A stretch of DNA of 64,000 nucleotides. It comes from Pseudomonas sp. MYb118 (GTDB taxonomy: Bacteria; Pseudomonadota; Gammaproteobacteria; Pseudomonadales; Pseudomonadaceae). The stretch is taken from the NCBI RefSeq assembly GCF_040947875.1, contig NZ_JBFRXN010000002.1, positions 806,001 through 870,000 of the forward strand, written 5' to 3'. This document shows positions 1 to 9,733 of this stretch, in pieces (within the stretch, counting starts at the first letter, position 1; each line of letters starts with the position of its first letter). The position numbers and the translations under genes were made by a program. The notes below the pieces were generated by a model. It was not told where the DNA came from. It did not search any database and worked only from the letters and a program-made list of their open reading frames with translations.

Positions 1-686
1 AGCGCACGGTCGGCGAACACCAATACCTGGGGATCGAGGCTGATCAGCGATTCGTTGGAAAAAGGTTTGTAGCCGGTGTGAGTCGCCAGGTTATGCCCAC
101 CGGCCTGCTGGATCAGCCAATCGGCCGCGGTGTCCTTGCCGGCAATCAGCGGTTTGCCGCCGGCATGACCGACCAGCAAAAGCACACCGGGTGATGCCTG
201 GGTCAACTGAGCCTTGGTCACACGGACTTTCTGCTGCTGAAGTTGCTGCTGATAATCCTGGAACACCTGCCCTGCCTTGGCTTCGGCGCCGAGCAACTTG
301 CCCAGGTGCTGCAAGTTACCCTGCAACGTCGGCAGATCAGGCTGGGCGGAGAACAACTCGACCTGCACACCCGCCGTGCGGATCTGCGACAGCACCGGTG
401 GCGGCCCCATTTCTTCAGTGCCCACGAGTATTTGCGGGCGCAGGCTCAGGACGCCCTCCGCCGACAACTGCCGCTGATAGCCGATGCTGGGCAACGCCCT
501 GAGCGATTCCGGGTGCTGGCTGGTGGTGTCGACACCGACCAGTTTCGCTTCGCCGCCCAGCGCGCTGACCCACTCCGACAGCGCACCACCGGCGCTGACC
601 CAACGTTGCGGCAGCTCATCCGCTGCGGCGTGGTGGCTGACGATAAGTCCGACACAAAACGCAACAACGCGGGCACTCAGACGCAT
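1..686 (-). CDS. hmuT: hemin ABC transporter periplasmic binding protein (5' part; gene runs off the window)
   Basis: Periplasmic heme-binding component of a heme ABC importer (PhuT/HmuT family), which hands heme to an inner-membrane permease. Translating the minus strand from ATG 686 gives a signal peptide (MRLSARVVAFCVGL then AAADELPQRW), then a class III binding-protein fold. The stretch SIGYQRQLSAEGVLSLRPQI holds the Tyr that ligates heme in PhuT. A Shine-Dalgarno AGGA sits 7 nt before the ATG. The frame stays open for about 228 residues to position 1, so the C-terminal lobe is outside. The permease and ATPase genes would be expected further left. A possible Fur site lies about 100 bp upstream. 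Confidence is high for the family; the symbol could equally be phuT. Confidence 0.85.
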   Translation of the reverse strand, partial: MRLSARVVAFCVGLIVSHHAAADELPQRWVSAGGALSEWVSALGGEAKLVGVDTTSQHPESLRALPSIGYQRQLSAEGVLSLRPQILVGTEEMGPPPVLSQIRTAGVQVELFSAQPDLPTLQGNLQHLGKLLGAEAKAGQVFQDYQQQLQQQKVRVTKAQLTQASPGVLLLVGHAGGKPLIAGKDTAADWLIQQAGGHNLATHTGYKPFSNESLISLDPQVLVFADRA

Positions 687-784
687 AAACAGCTTCCTTT
701 GTAGGGTTTTTCCCAGGCATTGAGGTGTCGAGCCAAGTATCCTCGGCGTTTGGCACCTCTGTCCTGCGGACAAGGCGGCCATTT

Positions 785-803
785 GATAATTGTTTGCATT
801 TGA
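785..803. promoter_or_regulatory. possible Fur box
   Basis: GATAATTGTTTGCATTTGA matches 11 of the 19 positions of the classical Fur box, with both outer blocks (GATAAT and CATT) conserved. It lies between the divergent hemin-binding and Rieske genes, so it could control either. The match is partial and the call rests mainly on the iron-related context. Confidence 0.35.
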
Positions 804-854
804 ACGTCAAGCTCGGACATATCTGGTCACGAGCCACCGACGTTGAGGATAGCC

Positions 855-1172
855 ATGAAGTTTCTTTGCGCAGGCGCCGAGTTGGCCGACTCCAGCAGCC
901 GCGGGTTCGACGTCGATGGCCAGAAGCTGTTCGCCGTGCGCCGCAGCGGCCAGGTCTACGTCTACCTCAACCGCTGCCCGCACCGTGGGGTGGGGCTGGA
1001 ATGGACGCCCGACCAGTTTCTCGACCCCAGCAACAGCCTGATCCAGTGCGCCACCCACGGCGCACTGTTCCTGATCGAGGACGGCGAGTGCGTGGCCGGC
1101 CCCTGCGCCGGACAATCCTTGAGCCGCGTGGACAGCCGAGAAGACGAGCAAGGGATCTGGGTCGGCCTTTAA
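855..1172 (+). CDS. single-domain Rieske [2Fe-2S] protein
   Basis: A 105-residue protein consisting of one Rieske domain. The cluster ligands are visible as CPHRG and, 20 residues on, CATHG (C-x-H and C-x-x-H). Such stand-alone proteins usually act as ferredoxins passing electrons to oxygenases, but no oxygenase gene is nearby, so the partner is unknown. The start at 855 is preferred over an in-frame ATG at 843 because TGAGGA lies 5 nt upstream. The gene converges on sfsA and the two stop codons overlap, so transcription read-through between them is likely. It lacks a signal peptide and is probably cytoplasmic. Confidence 0.85.
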   Translation: MKFLCAGAELADSSSRGFDVDGQKLFAVRRSGQVYVYLNRCPHRGVGLEWTPDQFLDPSNSLIQCATHGALFLIEDGECVAGPCAGQSLSRVDSREDEQGIWVGL

Positions 1173-1882
1173 CCGCCGAGCAACACGTCCAGACGCCGCT
1201 CCACACGCATTTCCTCGTGACTCAAACGCACGCCATAAGCCAACACCTCGACCCCGGCTGCCACCGCTTCACGCAAGGCCGACGCGTACGCCGCATCAAT
1301 CTCGTCGGCGGGACGCACGGCATCAATGTCGGTCAGACTCACACAATACAACTGCACCGCACGAATGCCGTCCCGCGCCAGGTGAGCCAGCTCGCGCAAA
1401 TGCTTGGCGCCGCGCTGGGTCACGGCATCGGGAAACGCCGCGACCGAGGAGCCATCGAAACCCAGGGTTACACTTTTGACTTCCACGTACGCCGGCCCGG
1501 CCGGGTAATCGAGACGGAAGTCGATACGACTGCTCTCCTGGCCGTAGGCCACTTCACGCTTGAGCCCGGTGAAGCCGTCGAGTTCGGTAATGATGCCGCT
1601 GCGCAGCGCCTCTTCGATCAAGCCGTTGGCGCGTCCGGTGTTCACACAAAACAGCCGGCCCTGCGGGGTTTCACCGATCTCCCAGGTCCCCGGCAATTTG
1701 CGTTTCGGGTCGTTGGAGCGGCTGAACCAGACTTGCCCGCCTGCCACCTGGCAATTGAGCATCGAGCCGGTATTCGGACAGTGAATGGTCAACAGCTCGC
1801 TGTGGACGGTTTCGATGTCCGCGAGAAACCGCTTGTAGCGCCGGATCAGGCGCCCTTCTTCCAGTGGAGGATCAAAACGCAT
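1169..1882 (-). CDS. sfsA: DNA/RNA nuclease SfsA (sugar fermentation stimulation protein)
   Basis: 237 residues, the normal SfsA length. Recognisable family segments are the N-terminal [20 protein letters not shown], the CPNTGSM block and YVEVKSVTL, the last carrying the acidic and Lys residues of a PD-(D/E)xK-like nuclease core. SfsA was named for stimulating maltose use in E. coli; its physiological role is still unclear. Its ATG (1882) overlaps the stop of the upstream aminotransferase gene by one base, so the two form a translationally coupled pair. It converges with the Rieske gene at its 3' end. Confidence 0.93.
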   Translation of the reverse strand: MRFDPPLEEGRLIRRYKRFLADIETVHSELLTIHCPNTGSMLNCQVAGGQVWFSRSNDPKRKLPGTWEIGETPQGRLFCVNTGRANGLIEEALRSGIITELDGFTGLKREVAYGQESSRIDFRLDYPAGPAYVEVKSVTLGFDGSSVAAFPDAVTQRGAKHLRELAHLARDGIRAVQLYCVSLTDIDAVRPADEIDAAYASALREAVAAGVEVLAYGVRLSHEEMRVERRLDVLLGG

Positions 1883-3054
1883 CAGCCTTGCCAGCTCCGC
1901 AAACCGCGCGCGATGCGCTCCACCGCTTCCTGCAGGCGCGGCAGGCTCTGGGTATAGGCAAAACGAACGTGATGGCCGGCCTGGTAGCGCCCGAAGTCCA
2001 GACCCGGGGTGAACGCCACATGTTCGGTCTCCAGGAAATGTTTGCAGAACGCGAAGGCATCGACGCCGAACTGGCTGATATCGGCGTACAAATAAAAGGC
2101 GCCTTCCGGCTCCACGGCGATATTGAAGCCCAGCTCTCGCAAAGCCGGCAGCAGGAAGTCCCGGCGTCGGCCGAATTCTGCCCGGCGCTCTTCCAGGATG
2201 GCGATGGTCGCCGGCTCGAAGCAGGCCAGCGCGGCGTGCTGCGCCACACTCGGGGCACTGATGTAGAGATTCTGCGCCAGCTTTTCCAACTCACCGACCG
2301 CGGCATCCGGTGCGACCAGCCAGCCAAGGCGCCAACCGGTCATGCCGAAATACTTGGAAAAACTATTCAGGACGAAGGCATCGTCATCCACCTCCAGCAC
2401 GCTGGCGGCATCGGTGCCATAGGTCAGGCCGTGGTAGATCTCGTCGACCACCAGATGGCCATGGCGCGCCTTGAGTGCTTTCGACAGCCCAGCCAATTCA
2501 TCGCGGGTCAGGATCGTCCCGGTCGGATTGGCCGGCGATGCCACCAGCGCACCTACGCTGTCGTGATCCCAATGGCGCTCGACCAGGTCCGGTGTCAGTT
2601 GATAACGCACCTCCGGCCCCACCGGCACCAGTTGCGCCGCGCCTTCCACCAGCCGCAGGAAATGCCGGTTGCAGGGGTAACCCGGGTCTGCCAGCAGCCA
2701 GTGCTTGCCCGGATCCACCAGCAACGCGCTGGCCAGCAGGAGCGCACCGGAACCGCCCGGCGTGATCAGGATGCGCCGTGGGTCGATATTCAAACCGTAA
2801 CGCTGCTCATAGAAGCTCGAGATCGCTTCACGCAGCTCGGGAATGCCGCGGGCGGCGGTGTAACGGGTCTTTCCCGCCGACAGAGCGGCCTGGCCGGCCT
2901 GGATGATCGGCTCGGCTGTGGTGAAGTCCGGCTCGCCGATTTCCAGATGGATCACATCTAGGCCGGCGGCCTGCAGTTCATTGGCTCGCGCCAGCAGCGC
3001 CATGACGTGGAACGGTTCGATTGCGCGACTGCGGGCACTGTAGGACTGAGCCAT
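1882..3054 (-). CDS. class I/II pyridoxal-phosphate-dependent aminotransferase
   Basis: 390-residue fold-type I aminotransferase, close to aspartate/alanine aminotransferase-like enzymes. Visible motifs are [11 protein letters not shown] near residue 35, the NPTGT substrate/PLP block, [11 protein letters not shown] and the PLP lysine in [15 protein letters not shown]. The amino donor cannot be told from sequence. The open frame extends 32 codons further upstream, but start 3054 is chosen because AAGGAAGG precedes it and the residues [15 protein letters not shown] match the family N-terminus. It is probably co-transcribed with sfsA. Confidence 0.9.
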   Translation of the reverse strand: MAQSYSARSRAIEPFHVMALLARANELQAAGLDVIHLEIGEPDFTTAEPIIQAGQAALSAGKTRYTAARGIPELREAISSFYEQRYGLNIDPRRILITPGGSGALLLASALLVDPGKHWLLADPGYPCNRHFLRLVEGAAQLVPVGPEVRYQLTPDLVERHWDHDSVGALVASPANPTGTILTRDELAGLSKALKARHGHLVVDEIYHGLTYGTDAASVLEVDDDAFVLNSFSKYFGMTGWRLGWLVAPDAAVGELEKLAQNLYISAPSVAQHAALACFEPATIAILEERRAEFGRRRDFLLPALRELGFNIAVEPEGAFYLYADISQFGVDAFAFCKHFLETEHVAFTPGLDFGRYQAGHHVRFAYTQSLPRLQEAVERIARGLRSWQG

Positions 3055-3390
3055 TGGCCTTCCTTCAACAAAGGGGAAAAAACCGATTCTACCCAAGCGC
3101 AGGAACGAGCGAGAACCAAAAGCGGTCACACACCTTGAAACCCTGGCCACAAACGACTCATGCGAGTGCGCAAGGTTTGACTAAAATCATTAATTGATCA
3201 GGCCTCCATCACCACCAGAGCGGACTTTGCAATCATTTGCAAGCCCCACGGGCCGTGCCCTCGACATCCGGGAGTAGCGCGGTCCGATTTGATCTGGTAA
3301 GTTCGCCCGCTTGCAGCCGCAGGGCCGGCGGGTGCCGGTGATGGAGCAATCCTGCGCAGATGGATTACAAGAGTAGAGGCGGTCTATTTC
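3055..3390. other. intergenic region with the divergent promoters and the dksA leader
   Basis: 336 bases between the divergent aminotransferase and dksA genes. There is no open frame with family features. It holds the aminotransferase ribosome-binding site at the left edge, AT-rich DNA around 3172-3200 that is the most likely promoter area, and a long dksA 5' leader with GC-rich inverted segments near 3310-3345. The dksA ribosome-binding site AGAGGCGG lies around 3374-3381. I could not identify a confident -35/-10 pair. Confidence 0.5.
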
Positions 3391-3825
3391 ATGTCCACCC
3401 AAGCAAAGCAACAACCAATCAGCGGCTTCGAACCCTACGTGGAAACAGCGGGCGAGGAGTACATGGGCAAGCCCATGCGCGCTCACTTCACCAAGGTCCT
3501 GAACAAGTGGAAACAGGACTTGATGCAGGAAGTCGACCGCACGGTTGATCACATGAAGGACGAAGCAGCCAACTTCCCAGACCCGGCAGACCGTGCCAGC
3601 CAGGAAGAAGAGTTCGCCCTCGAACTGCGCGCCCGCGACCGTGAGCGCAAGTTGATCAAGAAGATCGACAAGACCCTGCAACTGATCGAAGACGAAGAAT
3701 ACGGCTGGTGCGAATCCTGCGGCGTCGAGATCGGCGTCAAGCGCCTGGAAGCCCGCCCTACCGCCGACATGTGCGTAGACTGCAAGACCCTGGCGGAAAT
3801 CAAGGAAAAACAAGTCGGCAAGTAA
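3391..3825 (+). CDS. dksA: RNA polymerase-binding transcription factor DksA
   Basis: 144 residues. DksA enters the RNA polymerase secondary channel and, with ppGpp, represses rRNA and tRNA promoters and activates amino-acid and virulence genes. The coiled-coil tip carries DPADRA, equivalent to the functional acidic D-x-x-D-x-A motif. The C-terminal four-cysteine zinc site is intact (CESC, then CVDC 17 residues later), so this is the zinc-containing paralogue and not the Cys-poor DksA2 found in some pseudomonads. A strong terminator follows directly. The tRNA array and rpsT in this window would be typical targets. Confidence 0.97.
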   Translation: MSTQAKQQPISGFEPYVETAGEEYMGKPMRAHFTKVLNKWKQDLMQEVDRTVDHMKDEAANFPDPADRASQEEEFALELRARDRERKLIKKIDKTLQLIEDEEYGWCESCGVEIGVKRLEARPTADMCVDCKTLAEIKEKQVGK

Positions 3826-3843
3826 TGGCCGCTTGAATGAAGA

Positions 3844-3869
3844 ACGGAGCGTGCGAACGCTCCGTTTTT
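3844..3869 (+). terminator. rho-independent terminator of dksA
   Basis: Perfect stem ACGGAGCGT / ACGCTCCGT with a 4-nt loop, followed by TTTTG, 19 bases after the dksA stop codon. Confidence 0.9.
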
Positions 3870-3889
3870 GTTTCTGATATTCCCTGCCC

Positions 3890-3981
3890 CCTGTAGGAGC
3901 GAGCTTGCTCGCGATGCGGTCTGACATTCAAATAGGAAGTGACTGACACATCGCATCGCGAGCAAGCTCGCTCCTACAGGG
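3890..3981. repeat. REPIN, TAGGAGCGAGCTTGCTCGCGAT subtype
   Basis: Two REP sequences in inverted orientation. The left copy reads ctgtaggagcgagcttgctc and the right is its reverse complement, with a partly palindromic centre of about 40 nt. It lies between dksA and gluQ. Such elements are non-autonomous and are mobilised by RAYT transposases; no RAYT gene is in the window. Confidence 0.93.
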
Positions 3982-4014
3982 GCGTGGTGCACACCTGAAA
4001 TTGATATCGCCCCC

Positions 4015-4902
4015 ATGAAATCCCGTACCTACATCGGACGCTTCGCCCCCACCCCCAGCGGCCACCTGCATTTCGGTTCGCTGGTCGCCGCGCTGGCCTC
4101 TTACCTCGACGCCCGTGCGGTGGGTGGGCGCTGGCTGGTGCGCATGGAAGACCTCGATCCGCCAAGGGAAGAGCCCGGCGCCCAGGCGGCGATTCTCCAG
4201 GCCCTGGAAAGCTACGGTTTCGAGTGGGATGGCGACATGGTCCGCCAGAGCGAGCGCCACGACGCCTACGCCAACATGCTCGATCAGTTGTTCAACCATG
4301 GCCTGGCGTATGCCTGCACCTGTTCGCGCAAACAACTCGAGCCCTATCACGGCATCTATCCGGGGATCTGCCGCAACGCCGGCCACGGCACGGAGGACGC
4401 AGCGATCCGTCTGCGGGTGCCCGAACTCGAATACCACTTCATCGACCGCGTGCAAGGCGAGTACCGCCAGCACCTGGGCCGCGAGGTCGGCGATTTCGTG
4501 ATCCGCCGCCGCGATGGCTTGTACGCCTACCAACTGGCGGTGGTGCTCGATGACGCCTGGCAAGGCATAACCGACATCGTGCGCGGCGCCGACCTGCTGG
4601 ACTCGACGCCACGCCAGCTGTACTTGCAGGAACTGCTCGGTTTCTCGCAACCGCGTTACCTGCACCTGCCGCTGATCACCCAGCCCGACGGTAACAAACT
4701 CGGCAAGTCCTATCGCTCGCCACCACTGACCAAAGACCAGGCAACACCTTTGTTGCTGCGGGCATTGCGCGCCCTCGGGCAGAATCCGGGGCCCGAACTG
4801 GCCTACGCAACCCCGCGGGAAGTGCTGGACTGGGGCATCGCCCACTGGGATGCGTTGAAGATCCCGCGCACACTCACCCTGCCGGAAGCGCAACTACAGT
4901 GA
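4015..4902 (+). CDS. gluQ: tRNA glutamyl-Q(34) synthetase
   Basis: 295 residues. Truncated glutamyl-tRNA synthetase paralogue that glutamylates queuosine at position 34 of tRNA-Asp. The catalytic class I signatures are present: PSGHLHFGS (HIGH equivalent) near residue 15 and KLGKS near 228. The zinc-binding region CTCSRKQLEPYHGIYPGICR is intact. The anticodon-binding domain of true GluRS is absent, as expected for this family. It sits directly after dksA, as in many proteobacteria, but here a REPIN separates the two. No strong ribosome-binding site precedes ATG 4015. Confidence 0.95.
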   Translation: MKSRTYIGRFAPTPSGHLHFGSLVAALASYLDARAVGGRWLVRMEDLDPPREEPGAQAAILQALESYGFEWDGDMVRQSERHDAYANMLDQLFNHGLAYACTCSRKQLEPYHGIYPGICRNAGHGTEDAAIRLRVPELEYHFIDRVQGEYRQHLGREVGDFVIRRRDGLYAYQLAVVLDDAWQGITDIVRGADLLDSTPRQLYLQELLGFSQPRYLHLPLITQPDGNKLGKSYRSPPLTKDQATPLLLRALRALGQNPGPELAYATPREVLDWGIAHWDALKIPRTLTLPEAQLQ

Positions 4903-4979
4903 TCAGACTTGCAGTGGCGCCGCCATCCGTTACCATCGCCGCACGTTTTCGGGCACGCACATAAAAAAGAGAGGCCGGG

Positions 4980-5156
4980 ATGTACATCTATCGCTTGGTC
5001 CTGCTCCTGGTAGTGGGGATCTATCTGTTCTCCCCAGCCATCATGGATTGGTGGATCGACGCCACAGGCGCCTGGTATCGCCCTTATCTGCTCTGGCTGA
5101 TCCTGATCGTCGTGACCTTCATCCTGCAGAGCCAAAAAGATGCCGATGAGCTTTAG
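4980..5156 (+). CDS. cbrX: small membrane protein CbrX, overlapping cbrA
   Basis: 58-residue protein beginning MYIYRLVLLLVVGIYLFSPA and ending QSQKDADEL. It has two hydrophobic segments (residues about 4-22 and 36-50) separated by a Trp-rich loop (MDWWIDATGAWYRPY), which suggests a two-pass inner-membrane protein. AGAGAGG lies 5-6 nt before the ATG. The last 17 bases overlap the start of cbrA, which has no strong site of its own, so cbrA translation is probably coupled to it. A small conserved ORF at this place has been described in pseudomonads as cbrX. Its biochemical function is not known to me. Confidence 0.85.
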   Translation: MYIYRLVLLLVVGIYLFSPAIMDWWIDATGAWYRPYLLWLILIVVTFILQSQKDADEL

Positions 5157-8094
5157 CCTGACCCAGATGATCCTGATCAGCGCCGCCTACCTGGCGGTGC
5201 TGTTCGGCGTGGCCTGGGTCAGCGAACGGGGCATGATCCCGCGGGCGATCATTCGCCACCCGCTGACCTACACCCTGTCGCTGGGGGTCTACGCCAGCGC
5301 CTGGGCGTTCTACGGCACGGTGGGCCTGGCCTACCAGTATGGTTATGGCTTCCTGTCCAGTTACCTGGGGGTATCCGGGGCCTTCCTGTTGGCGCCGGTG
5401 TTGCTGTATCCGATCCTGAAAATCACCCGCACCTATCAGCTGTCGTCGCTGGCCGATCTGTTCGCGTTCCGTTTTCGCAGCACCTGGGCGGGCGCGCTGA
5501 CCACGATCTTCATGCTCATCGGCGTGCTGCCGTTACTAGCCCTGCAAATTCAGGCGGTGGCCGACTCCATCAGCATTCTGACCCGCGAGCCGGTGCAACA
5601 TCGCGTGGCGCTGAGCTTCTGTGCGCTGATCACGCTGTTCACGATTTTCTTCGGTTCGCGGCATATCGCCACCCGCGAGAAACATGAAGGCCTGGTGTTC
5701 GCCATCGCCTTCGAGTCGGTGATCAAGCTGATCGCCATCGGCGGCGTCGGCCTGTACGCGCTGTACGGCGTGTTCGACGGCCCGCAACAGCTGGAACTGT
5801 GGCTGCTGCAAAACCAGACCGCCCTCGCCGCCTTGCACACGCCGTTGCAGGAAGGCCCATGGCGCACGCTGCTGTTGGTGTTCTTCGCCTCGGCCATCGT
5901 GATGCCGCACATGTATCACATGACCTTCACCGAAAACCTCAACCCGCGCTCGCTGGTCAGCGCGAGCTGGGGCCTGCCGCTGTTCCTGCTGCTGATGAGC
6001 CTGGCGGTGCCGCTGATTCTCTGGGCCGGCCTGAAGCTGGGCGCCACCACCAACCCCGAATTCTTCACCCTGGGCATCGGCATCGCCGCCAACAGCCAGG
6101 CCCTGGCGCTGCTGGCTTATGTCGGCGGGCTATCGGCCGCCAGCGGCCTGATCATCGTCACCACCCTGGCCCTGTCCGGGATGGCCCTCAACCACCTGGT
6201 CCTGCCGCTGTACCAGCCGCCGGCCGAGGGCAACATCTACCGCTGGCTGAAATGGACCCGCCGCGCGCTGATCGTCGCGATCATCATGGCCGGCTACGGT
6301 TTTTACCTGCTGCTGGGTGCCGAGCAGGACCTGGCGAACCTGGGTATCGTCGCTTTCGTCGCCACCCTGCAGTTCCTCCCGGGCGTGCTCTCGGTCCTGT
6401 ACTGGCCGACCGCCAACCGGCGCGGTTTCATCGCCGGCCTGCTGGCGGGGATCTTCGTCTGGCTGGTGACCATGCTGTTGCCGCTGGTGGGCAATCTGCA
6501 GGGCTTCTACATTCCGCTGCTGAACATGATCTACGTGCTGGACGACACCAGCTGGCACATGGCGGCCATCGCCTCGCTGGCCGCCAACGTGCTGATGTTC
6601 ACCCTGATTTCGCTGTTCACCAATGCCAGTACCGAAGAGGCCAGCGCCGCCGAAGCCTGCGCCGTGGACAACGTGCGTCGCCCGCAACGCCGCGAACTGC
6701 ACGCCGCCTCGCCGCAGGAGTTCGCCACGCAACTGGCCAAGCCCCTGGGCGCCAAGGCGGCGCAGAAGGAAGTCGAGCAGGCCCTGCGCGATCTCTACCT
6801 GCCCTTCGACGAACGTCGCCCATATGCGCTGCGCCGTCTGCGTGACCGCATCGAGGCGAACCTCTCCGGCCTGATGGGGCCGAGCGTGGCGCAGGACATG
6901 GTCGAAACCTTCCTGCCGTACAAGGCTGGCGGCGAAAACTACGTGACCGAAGACATTCACTTCATCGAAAGTCGCCTCGAGGATTACCACTCACGCCTGA
7001 CCGGCCTGGCCGCCGAGCTCGATGCCCTGCGCCGCTATCACCGCCAGACCTTGCAGGAACTGCCGATGGGCGTCTGCTCCCTGGCCAAGGACCAGGAAAT
7101 CCTCATGTGGAACAAGGCCATGGAGGAGCTGACCGGGATCGCTGCGCAGCGCGTGGTCGGCTCGCGCCTGATGACCATCGCCGAGCCGTGGAAAGGCCTG
7201 CTGCAGGGCTTCATCAACGTGCCCGACGAGCACTTGCACAAACAGCACCTGGCCCTCGATGGCCAGACCCGCTGGCTGAACCTGCACAAGGCGGCCATCG
7301 ACGAGCCGCTCGCGCCGGGTAACAGCGGCCTGGTGCTGCTGGTCGAGGACCTGACCGAAACGCAGATGCTCGAAGACAAGCTGGTGCACTCCGAGCGTCT
7401 GGCCAGCATCGGCCGGCTGGCCGCGGGCGTGGCCCACGAGATCGGCAACCCGATCACCGGCATTGCCTGTCTGGCGCAGAACCTGCGCGAAGAACGCGAA
7501 GAAGACGGCGAACTCAAGGAAATCAGCGGGCAGATTCTCGAACAGACCAAACGTGTGTCGCGCATCGTCCAGTCGCTGATGAGCTTCGCCCATGCCGGCA
7601 GCCACCAGCACAACGATGAAGCCGTCTGTCTGGCCGAAGTGGCCCAGGATGCAATCGGCCTGCTGGCCCTGAACCGACGCAATTTCGAGGTGCAGTTCTA
7701 CAACCTGTGCGACCCCGAACACTGGGTCGAAGGTGACCCGCAGCGCCTCGCCCAGGTACTCATCAACCTGCTCTCAAACGCCCGTGACGCCTCGCCTCCC
7801 GGCAGTGCGGTGCGCGTCAAGAGCGAGGCTTTCGAGCACACGGTCGACCTGATCGTGGAGGACGAAGGCAGCGGTATTCCCAAGAACATCATGGACCGGT
7901 TGTTCGAACCATTCTTTACCACCAAGGACCCTGGCGAAGGCACCGGTCTGGGCCTTGCACTGGTCTATTCCATCGTTGAAGAGCATTATGGACAAATCAC
8001 CATCGACAGCCCGGCTGATGTTCAGAGCCAACGCGGCACCCGTATCAGGGTGACTTTGCCGCGTCATGTCGAAGCGACGTCCGCTGTGAACTGA
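5140..8094 (+). CDS. cbrA: sensor histidine kinase CbrA with an SLC5-like transporter domain
   Basis: 984 residues. The N-terminal ~500 residues contain about 13 hydrophobic segments of the sodium/solute symporter (SLC5) fold, reported to transport histidine. A STAC-like linker and PAS domain (about 520-740) follow. The HisKA H-box [14 protein letters not shown] has its phospho-accepting His near residue 766, and the HATPase domain has N-box NLLSNARDA and G-box [10 protein letters not shown]. It senses carbon/nitrogen balance and phosphorylates CbrB. ATG 5140 lies inside cbrX and an in-frame ATG at 5146 is an alternative start. cbrB begins 22 bases after the stop, so they form one operon. Confidence 0.96.
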   Translation: MPMSFSLTQMILISAAYLAVLFGVAWVSERGMIPRAIIRHPLTYTLSLGVYASAWAFYGTVGLAYQYGYGFLSSYLGVSGAFLLAPVLLYPILKITRTYQLSSLADLFAFRFRSTWAGALTTIFMLIGVLPLLALQIQAVADSISILTREPVQHRVALSFCALITLFTIFFGSRHIATREKHEGLVFAIAFESVIKLIAIGGVGLYALYGVFDGPQQLELWLLQNQTALAALHTPLQEGPWRTLLLVFFASAIVMPHMYHMTFTENLNPRSLVSASWGLPLFLLLMSLAVPLILWAGLKLGATTNPEFFTLGIGIAANSQALALLAYVGGLSAASGLIIVTTLALSGMALNHLVLPLYQPPAEGNIYRWLKWTRRALIVAIIMAGYGFYLLLGAEQDLANLGIVAFVATLQFLPGVLSVLYWPTANRRGFIAGLLAGIFVWLVTMLLPLVGNLQGFYIPLLNMIYVLDDTSWHMAAIASLAANVLMFTLISLFTNASTEEASAAEACAVDNVRRPQRRELHAASPQEFATQLAKPLGAKAAQKEVEQALRDLYLPFDERRPYALRRLRDRIEANLSGLMGPSVAQDMVETFLPYKAGGENYVTEDIHFIESRLEDYHSRLTGLAAELDALRRYHRQTLQELPMGVCSLAKDQEILMWNKAMEELTGIAAQRVVGSRLMTIAEPWKGLLQGFINVPDEHLHKQHLALDGQTRWLNLHKAAIDEPLAPGNSGLVLLVEDLTETQMLEDKLVHSERLASIGRLAAGVAHEIGNPITGIACLAQNLREEREEDGELKEISGQILEQTKRVSRIVQSLMSFAHAGSHQHNDEAVCLAEVAQDAIGLLALNRRNFEVQFYNLCDPEHWVEGDPQRLAQVLINLLSNARDASPPGSAVRVKSEAFEHTVDLIVEDEGSGIPKNIMDRLFEPFFTTKDPGEGTGLGLALVYSIVEEHYGQITIDSPADVQSQRGTRIRVTLPRHVEATSAVN

Positions 8095-8116
8095 GACCGT
8101 CGAGAGTATCGAATCA

Positions 8117-9553
8117 ATGCCGCACATTTTGATCGTCGAAGACGAAACCATTATCCGCTCCGCCTTGCGCCGCCTGCTGGAACGCAACCAGTACCAGGTC
8201 AGCGAAGCCGGTTCAGTGCAGGAAGCACAAGAACGCTTCACCATTCCCACGTTCGACTTGATCGTCAGTGACCTTCGCCTTCCAGGCGCACCGGGCACCG
8301 AATTGATCAAGCTTGGCCAGGGCACTCCGGTGCTGATCATGACCAGCTACGCCAGCCTGCGCTCGGCGGTCGACTCGATGAAGATGGGCGCGGTGGACTA
8401 CATCGCCAAGCCCTTCGACCACGATGAAATGCTCCAGGCCGTGGCCCGCATCCTGCGCGATCGCCAGTCGGCCCCCGTTGCCGGCGAAGCAGTGGCCGGC
8501 AAAGCTGCCAATGGTGCGGCGAAATCGGGCACCGACAGCAGCAACGGCGAAATCGGCATCATCGGCTCATGCCCACCGATGCAGGACCTCTACGGCAAGA
8601 TTCGCAAAGTCGCACCGACCGACTCCAACGTGCTGATCCAGGGCGAGTCCGGTACCGGCAAGGAGCTGGTGGCGCGCGCCCTGCACAACCTGTCCAGGCG
8701 CGCCAAGGCACCAATGATTTCGGTGAACTGCGCGGCGATTCCGGAAAGCCTGATCGAATCCGAGCTGTTCGGCCACGAGAAAGGCGCGTTCACCGGCGCC
8801 AGCGCCGGGCGTGCCGGCCTGGTGGAAGCCGCGGACGGCGGCACCCTGTTCCTCGATGAAATCGGCGAACTGCCGCTCGAAGCCCAGGCCCGCCTGCTGC
8901 GCGTATTGCAGGAAGGCGAGATTCGCCGGGTCGGTTCGGTGCAATCGCAGAAGGTTGACGTGCGTTTGATCGCCGCGACCCACCGCGACCTCAAGAGCCT
9001 GGCGAAAATCGGCCAGTTCCGTGAGGACTTGTACTATCGCCTCCACGTGATTGCCCTGAAACTGCCGGCACTGCGTGAGCGCGGTGCCGACGTCAATGAA
9101 ATCGCCAACGCGTTCCTGGCCCGTCAGAGCGCGCGGATCAACCGCACCGACCTGAAGTTCGCCCCGGACGCCGAGCAGGCGATTCGTCACTATTCCTGGC
9201 CGGGTAACGTGCGCGAACTGGAAAACGCGGTCGAGCGCGCGGTCATCCTGTGCGAGAGCCCGGAAATTTCCGCCGAACTGCTGGGCATCGACATCGAACT
9301 GGGCGACCTCGAAGATGACGAGTTCATCGGCCTGGCGCCGCAACAGGGCAATGGCGCCGCCAACAGCAGCCACGAGCCGACCGAGGACCTGTCACTGGAA
9401 GACTATTTCCAGCACTTCGTCCTCGAACACCAGGACCACATGACCGAAACCGAGCTGGCGCGCAAACTGGGCGTCAGCCGCAAATGCCTGTGGGAACGCC
9501 GCCAGCGCCTGGGCATTCCACGGCGCAAGACCGGAGTGGCCAGCGAAAGCTGA
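8117..9553 (+). CDS. cbrB: sigma54-dependent response regulator CbrB
   Basis: 478-residue NtrC-type activator. The receiver domain has Asp52 as phosphorylation site in IVSDLRLPG. The AAA+ domain (about 150-375) has Walker A GESGTGKE, the sigma54-contacting loop GAFTGA near residue 224 and Walker [12 protein letters not shown] Fis-type helix-turn-helix sits at the C-terminus ([20 protein letters not shown]). Phosphorylated CbrB activates RpoN promoters of catabolic genes and of the small RNA CrcZ, which is encoded immediately downstream with a recognisable sigma54 promoter and a CbrB-like palindrome. Confidence 0.97.
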   Translation: MPHILIVEDETIIRSALRRLLERNQYQVSEAGSVQEAQERFTIPTFDLIVSDLRLPGAPGTELIKLGQGTPVLIMTSYASLRSAVDSMKMGAVDYIAKPFDHDEMLQAVARILRDRQSAPVAGEAVAGKAANGAAKSGTDSSNGEIGIIGSCPPMQDLYGKIRKVAPTDSNVLIQGESGTGKELVARALHNLSRRAKAPMISVNCAAIPESLIESELFGHEKGAFTGASAGRAGLVEAADGGTLFLDEIGELPLEAQARLLRVLQEGEIRRVGSVQSQKVDVRLIAATHRDLKSLAKIGQFREDLYYRLHVIALKLPALRERGADVNEIANAFLARQSARINRTDLKFAPDAEQAIRHYSWPGNVRELENAVERAVILCESPEISAELLGIDIELGDLEDDEFIGLAPQQGNGAANSSHEPTEDLSLEDYFQHFVLEHQDHMTETELARKLGVSRKCLWERRQRLGIPRRKTGVASES

Positions 9554-9583
9554 GCGCGGTAACGCATGATTGTGTGAAAAAAC

Positions 9584-9609
9584 TGTTACCGCAGTTTTTT
9601 CACGTAACA
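9584..9609 (+). promoter_or_regulatory. probable CbrB binding palindrome upstream of CrcZ
   Basis: TGTTAC, 14 nt, GTAACA: a perfect 6+6 inverted repeat about 100-125 bp upstream of the sigma54 promoter, the usual distance for an NtrC-type enhancer. It fits the CbrB consensus I recall (TGTTAC-N12-14-GTAACA). The spacer overlaps a separate perfect 12-bp inverted repeat (9574-9585 with 9592-9603). Extra GGTAAC half-sites occur near 9558 and 9625. Confidence 0.7.
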
Positions 9610-9610
9610 G

Positions 9611-9648
9611 AAGCCGGGGCTTACGGTAACGAAACCCCGGCTTTTTTT
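9611..9648 (+). terminator. rho-independent terminator of cbrB
   Basis: Stem AAGCCGGGG / CCCCGGCTT followed by seven T residues, about 58 bp after the cbrB stop. It separates cbrB transcription from CrcZ. Confidence 0.88.
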
Positions 9649-9706
9649 CGCCCCGAAAAACCTGCCGGATGCACGTAACCCCTTGTTTTACTGGGTTTCG
9701 CAAAAG

Positions 9707-9723
9707 TTGGCACGCACCCTGCT
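9707..9723 (+). promoter_or_regulatory. sigma54 (-24/-12) promoter of crcZ
   Basis: TTGGCACGCACCCTGCT has the invariant GG (9709-9710) and GC (9721-9722) exactly 10 nt apart and the TGGCAC -24 block. This predicts a transcript start near 9734, directly ahead of the CA-rich RNA. Confidence 0.9.
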
Positions 9724-9733
9724 ATATGTTTGG

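Noticed and set aside
725..1957. A 410-codon plus-strand frame across the Rieske and sfsA genes
   Set aside because: The product is Arg/Pro/His-rich without motifs, and it crosses two genes with clear signatures on other frames.
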